Positions 1-6,389 of a stretch of DNA of 6,389 nt are shown here, one piece after another. Both the position numbers and the translations under genes were made by a program. The stretch's first letter is position 1, and every line of letters starts with the position of its first letter. The notes under the pieces were generated by a model. It did no database searches, was not told where the DNA came from, and saw nothing but the letters and a program-made list of their open reading frames with translations. The DNA lies in the NCBI GenBank assembly GCA_018058125.1, contig JAGPCH010000097.1:1-6389 (forward strand), given 5' to 3'. This stretch comes from Ignavibacteria bacterium (GTDB taxonomy: Bacteria > Bacteroidota > Ignavibacteria > Tepidaquicellales > Tepidaquicellaceae).

Positions 1-1338
1 TGCCCTCGGTCTTCTGATAAGATTAAGGAATCCCATGCCATAGACGAATCCGGGTGCAGCTGTCCTCATGGCGGCATGTCCCAGCGTCATGAATACAAAC
101 CCAAGACATAAAATCAGAAGTATCTTATTATCAATGCTTTTTTGCTGGAAAAAATATTTCACCGGGAAAAATACCATTATCATCATAGCTATAATTCCGA
201 ACAATCCATGCTCCGCGAGCAATCTCGAATATTCAATATGCGCTGCAGCTTCTATTCCCTGAGTTTCACTCCTGACCTGTGCTGACATTCCTGGACCTAC
301 TCCCGTCAAAACGTTATCTTTGAATATTTCAATATCAGCATCAAAAATTTCTAATCTTCCGCTGAATAAATTACTCTTATCTTTATTATACATTGATTCA
401 CCTTTGAATCTCATTTCAAGCAAACCTTCACTCGCTTCATTTACATAATTAAATCCTATCATGGAAATTCCTCCTATAATCAGAAAAGCATAAACTACTT
501 TTCCGATCCTCGCCTTGAAATTTGCATCTGTCAATGTCATTATAATTATGCATAGAGCAATTGCAACTATCGGTGAAAGCATTCCTCCTCTTGAGAATGT
601 AGCCAAACCTCTTATCAGAAATCCCAGTAATAATATTATATTTACAAATTGTAATCTGAAAAGTTTAATACCCAGAAAATATGAAATTGCAATGATCAAT
701 ATCCCGAGACCGAAAATTGTTGATACCTGATTTGGACCAAATCCTCCGCTGGTCTGAAAATTTGATTCAGTTGTAAAAGTTGCTTCTTCAAGACTTCCTG
801 CTCTGAAATATACAAAAATAGACATGGCGGCTATTGGATACAGCATAGCCAGAAGTAATTTTCTTAACTGAGCCGGATTAATGGTTCTTCTGTAAAAATA
901 AATAGCTGATATTCCCAGCGAAAGCGGACCTGATAAATTAAAAGACACATATTGTCTGGAAAGATCAAATGTAGGAAAATCTATACTTGGAATAGATGGT
1001 AATAAACAAAGAATGAAGAAAAGAAAAACAAAAGGGAGAGTTTTTTTTCTTTTCTCCACTAAAAATCCAACTGCCAGTAAAAATACTACGGCATATTTAC
1101 CGTATTCATATCCAAATCCTCCTGAGTTAAGCCTGAACAATACTTCTATTCCAACAACATACGCTGCAAAAATATGAGCAGATCCGTCCCTGTTCTTACT
1201 TGCCATGATCTTGTATACTCCGTACATAACGATCATCACAGAATAAAGAGTACTTAGTTTGGAATTCAGAAGCATTACCATAGCAATTGCTATGTTAATA
1301 ACTAAATAAATCTCGGCTTTGTATGGATTATTTTTCAA
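1..1338 (-). CDS. O-antigen polymerase/ligase family membrane protein (Wzy/WaaL-type), 3' end cut by window edge
   Basis: The reading frame is open from a TTG at 1338-1336 to the left edge, giving 446 codons with no stop, so only the C-terminus is missing; the family is usually about 400-480 residues. A TAG two codons upstream and a GAGAAG ribosome binding site 6 nt before the TTG fix this start; the first in-frame ATG is residue 20 and would cut into the first membrane segment. The protein has about 12 hydrophobic segments and one large hydrophilic loop (about residues 297-376), the usual layout of PF04932 proteins. Family-like motifs are GGFGPNQ (198-204), TFSRGG (247-252), SGRLEIF (326-332), TGVGPGM (345-351) and HIEYSRLLAEHGLFG (367-381), with H367 and R250 as candidate functional residues. 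Such proteins act in the inner membrane, polymerising lipid-linked repeat units (Wzy) or ligating glycan to an acceptor (WaaL). Sequence alone does not separate the two. It is the last visible gene of the cluster. Confidence 0.88.
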   Translation of the reverse strand, partial: MKNNPYKAEIYLVINIAIAMVMLLNSKLSTLYSVMIVMYGVYKIMASKNRDGSAHIFAAYVVGIEVLFRLNSGGFGYEYGKYAVVFLLAVGFLVEKRKKTLPFVFLFFILCLLPSIPSIDFPTFDLSRQYVSFNLSGPLSLGISAIYFYRRTINPAQLRKLLLAMLYPIAAMSIFVYFRAGSLEEATFTTESNFQTSGGFGPNQVSTIFGLGILIIAISYFLGIKLFRLQFVNIILLLGFLIRGLATFSRGGMLSPIVAIALCIIIMTLTDANFKARIGKVVYAFLIIGGISMIGFNYVNEASEGLLEMRFKGESMYNKDKSNLFSGRLEIFDADIEIFKDNVLTGVGPGMSAQVRSETQGIEAAAHIEYSRLLAEHGLFGIIAMMIMVFFPVKYFFQQKSIDNKILLILCLGFVFMTLGHAAMRTAAPGFVYGMGFLNLIRRPRA

Positions 1339-1344
1339 GAACTA

Positions 1345-1350
1345 CTTCTC
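1345..1350 (-). promoter_or_regulatory. Ribosome binding site for the TTG-started Wzy/WaaL-type gene
   Basis: On the minus strand GAGAAG lies 6 nt before the TTG at 1338-1336, a normal Shine-Dalgarno spacing. It decides the start, because no ATG or GTG lies between the upstream in-frame TAG and the TTG. Confidence 0.6.
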
Positions 1351-1360
1351 TTGGATATTA

Positions 1361-1388
1361 ATATTAGTTAGAAATTTTTTGCTGTAAA
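1361..1388 (-). promoter_or_regulatory. Possible weak sigma70-like promoter ahead of the Wzy/WaaL-type gene
   Basis: Read on the minus strand, TTTACA (1388-1383, 5 of 6 matches to the -35 consensus) is followed after 16 nt by TAATAT (1366-1361, 4 of 6 matches to the -10). Transcription would begin roughly 15 nt before the TTG, just leaving room for the ribosome binding site. The -35 overlaps one arm of the inverted repeat, and the -10 overlaps the perfect 10-nt palindrome ATATTAATAT (1355-1364). The region is so AT-rich that such matches are easily found by chance, so this is only a candidate. Confidence 0.2.
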
Positions 1389-1423
1389 AATAAATAATTT
1401 TAACCGAACTTAAACAGCAAAAA
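1376..1423. repeat. Inverted repeat with 10-bp perfect arms in the only intergenic gap
   Basis: The arms TTTTTGCTGT (1376-1385) and ACAGCAAAAA (1414-1423) are exactly complementary and separated by 28 nt. The structure sits just after the stop of the GT4 gene (1433-1435) and before the Wzy/WaaL-type gene. It is not a convincing intrinsic terminator: only four of the ten pairs are G-C or G-C-adjacent core, the loop is long, and on the minus strand the second arm ends in A residues with no clean U-tract. It could be an mRNA processing or pausing hairpin, a regulator site, or chance in AT-rich DNA. Confidence 0.45.
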
Positions 1424-1432
1424 TATTTGGTT

Positions 1433-2551
1433 TTATCCGTTCAGGATCTTTGTGTCTAAATCATTTAAATATTTCTTAAATGTAAACAACTCAGCGACTT
1501 TAAGACATTCAAGTGACATTGATTTCAACATTGCTCTGTCCTTAATTGCATATTCAATTTTGTTTGCAAGTTCATCAGCATTAATCTCCTTCAGCAGAAA
1601 TCCGTTTGAATCATTAAAGTATTGCCCTATCGATGATACATCTGATACAATTGGCACGCAGCCGTATGCTGCAGCCTCCGCTATGACTTTTGGAAAACCT
1701 TCGGATTCACTCGGCAAAAGTATAAGATCAATTTCTTCGTAAAATTTTTCCATCTCTTTCCTGTTAAGCGATCCTTCGAATCTGAATTTAATATCTATAA
1801 CTGATGCATCTGCCTCATACTTTTTTCTTTCCGGACTGTCACCCGCGAAAATCATTTCCCCGATTTCTTCTTTGAATTTTACTTTCTTAAAAGCTTCAAG
1901 TATAATATCAACGCCTTTATTTTTAGTCAAAGAGCCTGCAAAACCAAATATAAGTTTTTTGCTAAAGTCCTTTCTTAATGCTGTTTCCTTTGCTCTTATA
2001 AGCTCTTCATCGTCAAGACAGGGATTCTGAAAATTCAGAATGTGATCCTTCTGCCCCTTCCAGTGTCCGTTTATCGTAACGAAAGAATTCTGAAAATTAT
2101 TCTCCAGCCACCATTTCTGAAATCTGTAAGACAAAGGCGGATCCTCCATCTGCCAGTTGCCGGCATACTTTACCCATCTGTTTGGTTTTCTTTTAAGACT
2201 TAAATAAGGCAGTACATATAGTCCCATTGCAGTCGGAGCTCTGAACTGCACCCAGTCAGTTTTTTTTATTACTTCGTTGATTGTTTGTAAATTAGATATT
2301 GCTGTTGTCAGTATTGAGATCTTATCATAAAATTTTTCACCGCCGTATGGCTTGATGGGTATGAATTTGATCTTGTCACTGGAATAACTGAGCGAACTTC
2401 CCGGTGCATTCTCCTTGTTTAGCGGCGCAATATGATAAATTTCATCGAATAATTCCGGAAGATGATTTATTTCCCTTACCGTAGGTCCCCAGGCTTTACA
2501 GATCCCGTCTTCAATGTAATGAGGAGTGTGTGATATTACAGCCAGTTTCAT
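1433..2551 (-). CDS. Glycosyltransferase family 4 (GT-B) protein, divergent N-terminal domain
   Basis: This 372-residue protein is of normal GT4 length. The C-terminal half is clearly the nucleotide-sugar-binding Rossmann domain of PF00534/GT4: FGFAGSLTKNKG (202-213) opens it, with the basic residues K210 and K212 where the family holds donor phosphates. LLPSESEGFPKVIAEA (278-293) contains the EX7E motif as E284 and E292, which contacts the donor in retaining GT-B enzymes. The N-terminal half lacks the usual Gly-rich acceptor loop; instead it carries WGPTVREINHL (21-31), KYAGNW (128-133) and a tryptophan-rich stretch at 142-149. NPC (176-178) stands where many relatives have PNG. There is no signal peptide or membrane span, so it is probably cytosolic or peripheral at the inner membrane. 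The ATG overlaps the TGA of the upstream amidotransferase gene as ATGA and lacks a clear ribosome binding site, implying translational coupling. Donor and acceptor sugars cannot be assigned. Confidence 0.9.
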   Translation of the reverse strand: MKLAVISHTPHYIEDGICKAWGPTVREINHLPELFDEIYHIAPLNKENAPGSSLSYSSDKIKFIPIKPYGGEKFYDKISILTTAISNLQTINEVIKKTDWVQFRAPTAMGLYVLPYLSLKRKPNRWVKYAGNWQMEDPPLSYRFQKWWLENNFQNSFVTINGHWKGQKDHILNFQNPCLDDEELIRAKETALRKDFSKKLIFGFAGSLTKNKGVDIILEAFKKVKFKEEIGEMIFAGDSPERKKYEADASVIDIKFRFEGSLNRKEMEKFYEEIDLILLPSESEGFPKVIAEAAAYGCVPIVSDVSSIGQYFNDSNGFLLKEINADELANKIEYAIKDRAMLKSMSLECLKVAELFTFKKYLNDLDTKILNG

Positions 2552-4431
2552 TTAGATCCGTGCCATAGATTCAGACTGTAAAACATAAGTATCCTCTGAT
2601 ATACACCCGCTCTGCTTATCTCATCATCTGCCGTTCTCTTTTTTTCAAGAACTTCAAATAAAAATTTCACATAATCCGTACTTATGTATTCACTTAAAAA
2701 ATTTCCGGGAGATAGAATATTTTCTTTGATCAGATTAAAATCTTCCCTGCTTAATGAACTGTCCAGTGGAATTGTAAATCCTTTTTTCGGAGCTTTACTT
2801 GTATCCGAAGGATAGATCTTACTGTGAATGTCCCTGAGAATTTTTTTTGTAACTCTAAGATCCGACTTCTGATCGAACGGAATAGACAATGCCAGATCAG
2901 TCAGATCTTCATCCAGCAGAGGCACTCTGTATTCGACACTGTTAAGCATTGACATCATATCAGTCTTTCTCAGATAGTCACTCAGCATCTGCTTTCTGAA
3001 ATAATCAAATACAACTTTTCCTTTGAAACTAGCGGGTTGCTGATCTTCAAAGATCTTATTGTAATTATCGAGACCTGAGGTTGCATCAAACAGAAAGGGA
3101 CTATTTCCGTTATACATGGTCTTTCTCGGAAACCATGAGTGCCAGTCATAAAGCAATTCACTCTGATCATCTTTCCAGAGATCCGCAATTCTTTTTACTG
3201 ATCTTTTATGATTTACATTAAGAAGTTTTTCAGCAGCTTTAAGAAATGCATTTCCGCTGCTTTTAAGCAAAGGATTATTATTTAGCTTTTCAATATAAGT
3301 AAGCCAGGTCATAGACGGATATCCGTTGTATAATTCATCTCCGCCGTCACCTCCTAAAAGAACTTTAGTGATCTTTCCCGTTGCCTTTGTAAGAAAGTAA
3401 ACATTCACAGCGGAAGAATCTGCATAAGGCTGATCAAAATTCAAAAGAATCTTATTGAGTGTGTCAAGATTCAATTCCGACTCCACTTCTACAAATTCAT
3501 GTTTGCCGTTCAAAGTCTTCGAATAAACTTTTGATAATTCTCCCTCATCGTATTCTTCATCTTCAAACTTAACTGTCAATCCTTTTATGTCACTGTCAGA
3601 CCGGTTTGCAAATGCATAGATCAGAGATGAATCTATTCCTCCGCTGAGCGCAACTGCAACTTCCACATCCGAAGTTAAATTTCTCTTGACAGCAAGTTCA
3701 AGATACTTTTCGGTATCTATAGTATTCCTGTTTACATCATGACTATTCTCAGATACAAAATCATATTTTTTGAAACTGCTTTTAATTGTTTGCTGACTGC
3801 TGATCTCATAAATACTTCCCGGTGCAAGAGCAATGATCTCATTGTAAACAGTTTCCGGTTCCGGACAATATCCAAGGTTAAGAAAAGTTTTTATCACATT
3901 TTCATTTATTGTTATTTTATTTCTGACACTTGGTAAAAGCGCTTTGATCTCAGATCCGAAAATGTGAAAATTGTTTTTACTGAAATAATACAGCGGCTTT
4001 ATACCGGAAGGGTCTCTGGCAAGGATGATCTTTTGATTCTGCCTGTTGTCATATATAGCAAACGCGTATAGTCCCCTCAGTTTTTTAAAATAATCAGTAC
4101 CTTCTTTAAGATATCCTTCGAGTACTACTTCCGAGTCCGAATTTGAGTTAAATTTTATTCCGGATAATTCTTTTTTTAATTCCTGATAATTGTAAACTTC
4201 ACCGTTGTATATTATACTGGCATCTGAATTTGCAGACTTCATAGGCTGATTACCGCTTTCCGAAAGATCAATGATGCTCAGCCTGTTGTGACCAAGATAT
4301 ACATTTTCAAACAATTCTTCCCTGCTGCTGTCAGGACCTCTGTGAGCAATTGCTTTTAATCCTTTTGAAAGTAACGGTTGTATTACTTCTAGTCTTTTAT
4401 CAAAATCAACCGCTCCTAAAAATCCGCACAT
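2548..4431 (-). CDS. asnB: Asparagine synthetase (glutamine-hydrolysing)-type amidotransferase
   Basis: The 627-residue protein has the full two-domain AsnB architecture. The N-terminal Ntn-type glutaminase begins MCGFLG, so Cys2 becomes the nucleophile after Met removal; RGPD (31-34), GHNRLSIIDLS (48-58) and YNGEVYN (75-81) are glutamine-pocket motifs. The C-terminal synthetase domain has the pyrophosphate loop SGGIDSS (263-269), GGDGGDELYNGYP (360-372), YRVPLLD (501-507) and KAPKKGFTIPL (546-556). No key motif is missing, so both half-reactions look intact: glutamine hydrolysis and ATP-dependent amidation of a carboxylate through an acyl-adenylate. It is longer than E. coli AsnB (about 554), as is common for members in glycan loci. 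It sits 12 nt after one GT4 gene and overlaps the next by 4 nt, so it belongs to the cluster. It may make asparagine or amidate a uronic acid, as proposed for WbtH in the Francisella O-antigen locus. The leader is A-rich without a Shine-Dalgarno site. The gene symbol denotes the family, not proven asparagine synthesis. Confidence 0.95.
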   Translation of the reverse strand: MCGFLGAVDFDKRLEVIQPLLSKGLKAIAHRGPDSSREELFENVYLGHNRLSIIDLSESGNQPMKSANSDASIIYNGEVYNYQELKKELSGIKFNSNSDSEVVLEGYLKEGTDYFKKLRGLYAFAIYDNRQNQKIILARDPSGIKPLYYFSKNNFHIFGSEIKALLPSVRNKITINENVIKTFLNLGYCPEPETVYNEIIALAPGSIYEISSQQTIKSSFKKYDFVSENSHDVNRNTIDTEKYLELAVKRNLTSDVEVAVALSGGIDSSLIYAFANRSDSDIKGLTVKFEDEEYDEGELSKVYSKTLNGKHEFVEVESELNLDTLNKILLNFDQPYADSSAVNVYFLTKATGKITKVLLGGDGGDELYNGYPSMTWLTYIEKLNNNPLLKSSGNAFLKAAEKLLNVNHKRSVKRIADLWKDDQSELLYDWHSWFPRKTMYNGNSPFLFDATSGLDNYNKIFEDQQPASFKGKVVFDYFRKQMLSDYLRKTDMMSMLNSVEYRVPLLDEDLTDLALSIPFDQKSDLRVTKKILRDIHSKIYPSDTSKAPKKGFTIPLDSSLSREDFNLIKENILSPGNFLSEYISTDYVKFLFEVLEKKRTADDEISRAGVYQRILMFYSLNLWHGSK

Positions 4432-4443
4432 ATTTTTTTATTA

Positions 4444-5571
4444 TTATTTAATGTCATTTATTGCAGTAATGTATCTCTTAACTATCCCTGACCAGTGATG
4501 CTGTAAAGCCCACTCTCTTGCATTTTTACTGAACTCAGAATAATTTTCCGAAATTAATTTCACAGCATTTAATATATCATCGGGATCTTTCGGATCGACA
4601 AGCATTCCGCTGACTCCATTATTTATTGAATCTTCCAGTCCGCTGCTTTTCGAACCAATGGCAGGTAATCCGAAATAGTTCGCTTCTATTACAGCTATGC
4701 CAAATCCTTCAAAGTCACCGCTTGTCTGCGTTTCACTTAACAAAATAAAGATATCGCTTTTACTCAGTATCTCTATTTTCACTTTATCAGAGACCTGTCC
4801 TGTAATCTTTACTATATTACTGAATGCTTCCTCATCAAAATATGTTTTAACCAGCGAAAGATCGGCATGCCTTCCGACAATATTATATTTCAGTTCCGGA
4901 TATTCCTTTAACAGTTTTGGTAATGCTTTGAAAACATTATGATGACCTTTTCTTGGCCAGACTGTTCCGACTGTGACAAGATCAAGTTTGCCTCCGTTTG
5001 AATTTTTTTCATGAAGTGAAATCCCATCCATATCATCCAGATCAAATCCATTTGGAATTACTGTAATTTTTTCCGGAGAGATCTTTGCTTTGATAAATGT
5101 CTTTGAAAAATTTGATACCGGTACCACAAGATCAGACTTCTCTAGCGCTTTATTTATCAGACCTCGCTGAATCACTTCACTTGTGTTGATGTCACCACCG
5201 TGAACTATCGAAATGAATTTAGCTCTGTATTTTTCCCTGGAAAGCATAGCACAGCAAAACAATGCAAACCTTCCTGAGAAAATCACATGAGTGAAATTCC
5301 CTTCTCTTAAATTCTTCTTTATGTGACTGATCCGTTCGAGATAGGTCTTAACTCTGTTACCATATCTCTCAAACCTTGTGATCTCAAAATTCTGTAATTT
5401 ATCAAAATTTTCTGATTCAGCTTTTCCTGTGTAATCAGAAACTGTCAGAACTTTTATTTCTTTACCATTAATTTTTAGATATTTAGCAAGATTATAAGCA
5501 TGATTTCCGATACCGCCCGGACCGGGAGGAAATTCAGATGTTATCATCAGGAATTTATCAGAGCCACTCAA
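4444..5571 (-). CDS. Glycosyltransferase family 4 (GT-B) protein
   Basis: This 375-residue cytosolic or membrane-peripheral enzyme has a complete GT4 pattern. The Gly-rich acceptor loop EFPPGPGGIGNHAYNLAK occupies 13-30, VHGGD lies at 123-127, VPVSNF at 150-155, and VIPNGFD (171-177) marks the interdomain region. The C-terminal donor domain has VGTVWPRKGH (201-210), with R207 and K208 as likely phosphate ligands. EGFGIAVIE (288-296) is the EX7E motif, followed by GLPAIGSKSSGLED (301-314) and the GMLVDPKDP segment (322-330). The family transfers sugar from a nucleotide donor with retention; the sugars used here cannot be read from sequence. The TTG start at 5571 is preferred over the ATG at codon 9 (5547) because an AAGGAAGGAG ribosome binding site lies 6 nt before the TTG and nothing similar precedes the ATG. 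It overlaps the upstream GT2 gene by 14 nt and precedes the amidotransferase gene by 12 nt. Confidence 0.94.
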   Translation of the reverse strand: MSGSDKFLMITSEFPPGPGGIGNHAYNLAKYLKINGKEIKVLTVSDYTGKAESENFDKLQNFEITRFERYGNRVKTYLERISHIKKNLREGNFTHVIFSGRFALFCCAMLSREKYRAKFISIVHGGDINTSEVIQRGLINKALEKSDLVVPVSNFSKTFIKAKISPEKITVIPNGFDLDDMDGISLHEKNSNGGKLDLVTVGTVWPRKGHHNVFKALPKLLKEYPELKYNIVGRHADLSLVKTYFDEEAFSNIVKITGQVSDKVKIEILSKSDIFILLSETQTSGDFEGFGIAVIEANYFGLPAIGSKSSGLEDSINNGVSGMLVDPKDPDDILNAVKLISENYSEFSKNAREWALQHHWSGIVKRYITAINDIK

Positions 5572-6389
5572 TCCTGTCTCCTTCCTTTAACATTTTGGAA
5601 GATCTGCTCCATGATATGCCGAGTTGTATCAACAGTAAAGGGAATATAAATACCGCAACCAGCGCGCTTAGAGGATACAGATATTTTTTACTTTTCCATT
5701 TATATGGAATCAGTGAAGGATACATCCCGAGTATGAGCGCATTCATGACATAGCTAACCGGGAAATATTTTCTGTAATAATATAACACACTTGGTATTGG
5801 TCTCGGAGCAAAAAAATTTTTCGGTCTGAAAGCATCCCATGAACCCAGCTCCCGCAATCCGCCTGTACCGATTTTCAAATGTATTCTCTTTGCCATCGGA
5901 TTTGAAATGCTTCTGAACCCCGCAAGGAAAGCTCTCATGCCAAACTCTCCGTCACCCATTCTTTGCTTATCAAACTGTCTGTCAAACATTCCTGTTTTCA
6001 GAAATACTTCTCTCTTTACCAATGCATTTCCGGAATCAAACTGATCAGCCCATCTGAAAAAACTGTAATTTTCAGGAATGCTGTCACCGGTCGTGGAAAG
6101 TGAAACTCCGGCTGAAATATCCGCTTTGAAATAATCCAGACTCTTTAAATGCTGATAAACCCAGTCTTTATCAACTCTCGAGTCATCATCAAAAAATAGG
6201 AGATAGTCACCTTTGCAGTTCCTGACAGCTTCATTTCTCGAAAGCCACTGTCCTTTACCTTTCTGAAAAATTACTTTCAGATTAATTTTAAAATTATCGT
6301 AAAATTTTTTATCAGGGTCATCTGTCTGATCGATTATTACAATTTCTATATTCTCATAATCCTGTTTCTCAAGATCTTCTATTACATCT
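5558..6389 (-). CDS. Glycosyltransferase family 2 (GT-A) with hydrophobic C-terminus, 5' end cut by window edge
   Basis: The frame is open from the right edge (first whole codon at 6388) to a TGA at 5560-5558, giving 276 residues. Roughly 20 N-terminal residues of the first GT-A beta strand (the usual V-IPTYN region) are missing; the TTG at 6022 is internal leucine 123, not a start. Visible GT2 features, numbered from the edge, are IEIVIIDQTDD (14-24), the second donor-binding strand; KGQWLSRNEAV (45-55), where relatives have G-A-RN; and FFDDDSRVD (65-73), the metal-binding DXD motif at D67-D69. GDGEFGMR (145-152) supplies the acidic catalytic-base candidates D146 and E148. After the catalytic domain come two hydrophobic stretches (about 208-228 and 236-258), probably membrane-anchoring, and a short basic/acidic tail. 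It probably works at the cytoplasmic face of the inner membrane, adding one sugar of the repeat unit; its substrate is unknown. Its last codons hold the ribosome binding site of the next gene. Confidence 0.92.
   Translation of the reverse strand, partial: DVIEDLEKQDYENIEIVIIDQTDDPDKKFYDNFKINLKVIFQKGKGQWLSRNEAVRNCKGDYLLFFDDDSRVDKDWVYQHLKSLDYFKADISAGVSLSTTGDSIPENYSFFRWADQFDSGNALVKREVFLKTGMFDRQFDKQRMGDGEFGMRAFLAGFRSISNPMAKRIHLKIGTGGLRELGSWDAFRPKNFFAPRPIPSVLYYYRKYFPVSYVMNALILGMYPSLIPYKWKSKKYLYPLSALVAVFIFPLLLIQLGISWSRSSKMLKEGDRIEWL
5578..5587 (-). promoter_or_regulatory. Strong ribosome binding site inside the GT2 gene, for the downstream GT4
   Basis: AAGGAAGGAG on the minus strand is embedded in the last codons of the GT2 gene and ends 6 nt before the TTG at 5571-5569. 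It supports the TTG as start and shows that this organism uses Shine-Dalgarno initiation for at least some genes. Confidence 0.7.

Noticed and set aside
68..730. Two short plus-strand ORFs (68-262 and 515-730) that might be small genes
   Set aside because: Both lie antisense inside the long minus-strand Wzy/WaaL-type frame, have no recognisable motifs or ribosome binding site, and their composition is explained by the complementary membrane-protein codons.
1041..1048. Run of eight T (A8 in the coding strand) in the Wzy/WaaL-type gene as a possible phase-variation tract; a similar T8 lies at 2841-2848 in asnB
   Set aside because: Both runs are in frame and encode ordinary residues within intact genes. 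Runs of this length are common in AT-rich coding DNA, and nothing else suggests slippage control.
1376..1423. Calling the inverted repeat a rho-independent terminator
   Set aside because: The arms are mostly A-T, the loop is 28 nt, and no U-tract follows the second arm on the minus strand; the next gene continues the same pathway in the same direction.
4432..4443. A-rich 12-nt gap before asnB as a promoter or terminator
   Set aside because: It is too short to hold either; it is simply an A-rich leader between two operon genes.
1452..5753. Other short ORFs overlapping the GT, asnB and GT2 genes on either strand (1452-1742, 2982-3188, 3739-3936, 4697-4942, 5538-5753)
   Set aside because: Each is a shadow within a gene that has clear domain motifs; none has domains or a credible start of its own.
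5558..6022. Reading 6022-5558 as a complete 154-residue gene starting at TTG
   Set aside because: The same frame stays open to the window edge and encodes the GT2 donor-binding region and DXD motif upstream, so the TTG is an internal leucine.

Overview
The window is a stretch of an AT-rich bacterial surface-polysaccharide (O-antigen, capsule or exopolysaccharide) biosynthesis cluster. All five genes lie on the minus strand, so transcription runs from base 6389 towards base 1. The host cannot be fixed from this sequence. Frequent AGA, GGA and ATA codons and A-rich leaders would fit the Bacteroidota/Ignavibacteriota neighbourhood. Two clear Shine-Dalgarno sites in front of TTG starts argue against a typical Bacteroidota member. 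This placement is a low-confidence inference.

Layout in transcription order: (1) 6389-5558, a family 2 (GT-A) glycosyltransferase lacking its N-terminus at the window edge, with a hydrophobic C-terminus; (2) 5571-4444, a family 4 (GT-B) glycosyltransferase that overlaps gene 1 by 14 nt; (3) 4431-2548, a complete glutamine-dependent asparagine synthetase-type amidotransferase, 12 nt downstream of gene 2; (4) 2551-1433, a second, more divergent GT4, joined to gene 3 by a 4-nt ATGA overlap; (5) 1338-1, a polytopic O-antigen polymerase/ligase (Wzy/WaaL-type) protein that starts at a TTG after a 94-nt gap and runs off the left edge of the window.

The tight spacing points to a single operon. The simplest model is that the three glycosyltransferases build an oligosaccharide on a lipid carrier at the cytoplasmic face of the inner membrane. 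The AsnB-like enzyme either makes asparagine or, as in several O-antigen loci, amidates an acidic sugar. The Wzy/WaaL-type protein then polymerises or ligates the exported units. No flippase, initiating phosphoglycosyltransferase or sugar-nucleotide enzyme is in view; these would be expected outside the window.

The only intergenic space of any size is the 94-nt gap before gene 5, which holds an inverted repeat, a weak possible promoter and a ribosome binding site. There is no gene-free stretch over 300 nt. I saw no RNA gene, CRISPR array, insertion sequence or clear intrinsic terminator. I did not find an evidently new system: this is a recognisable cluster type with a few points worth checking.
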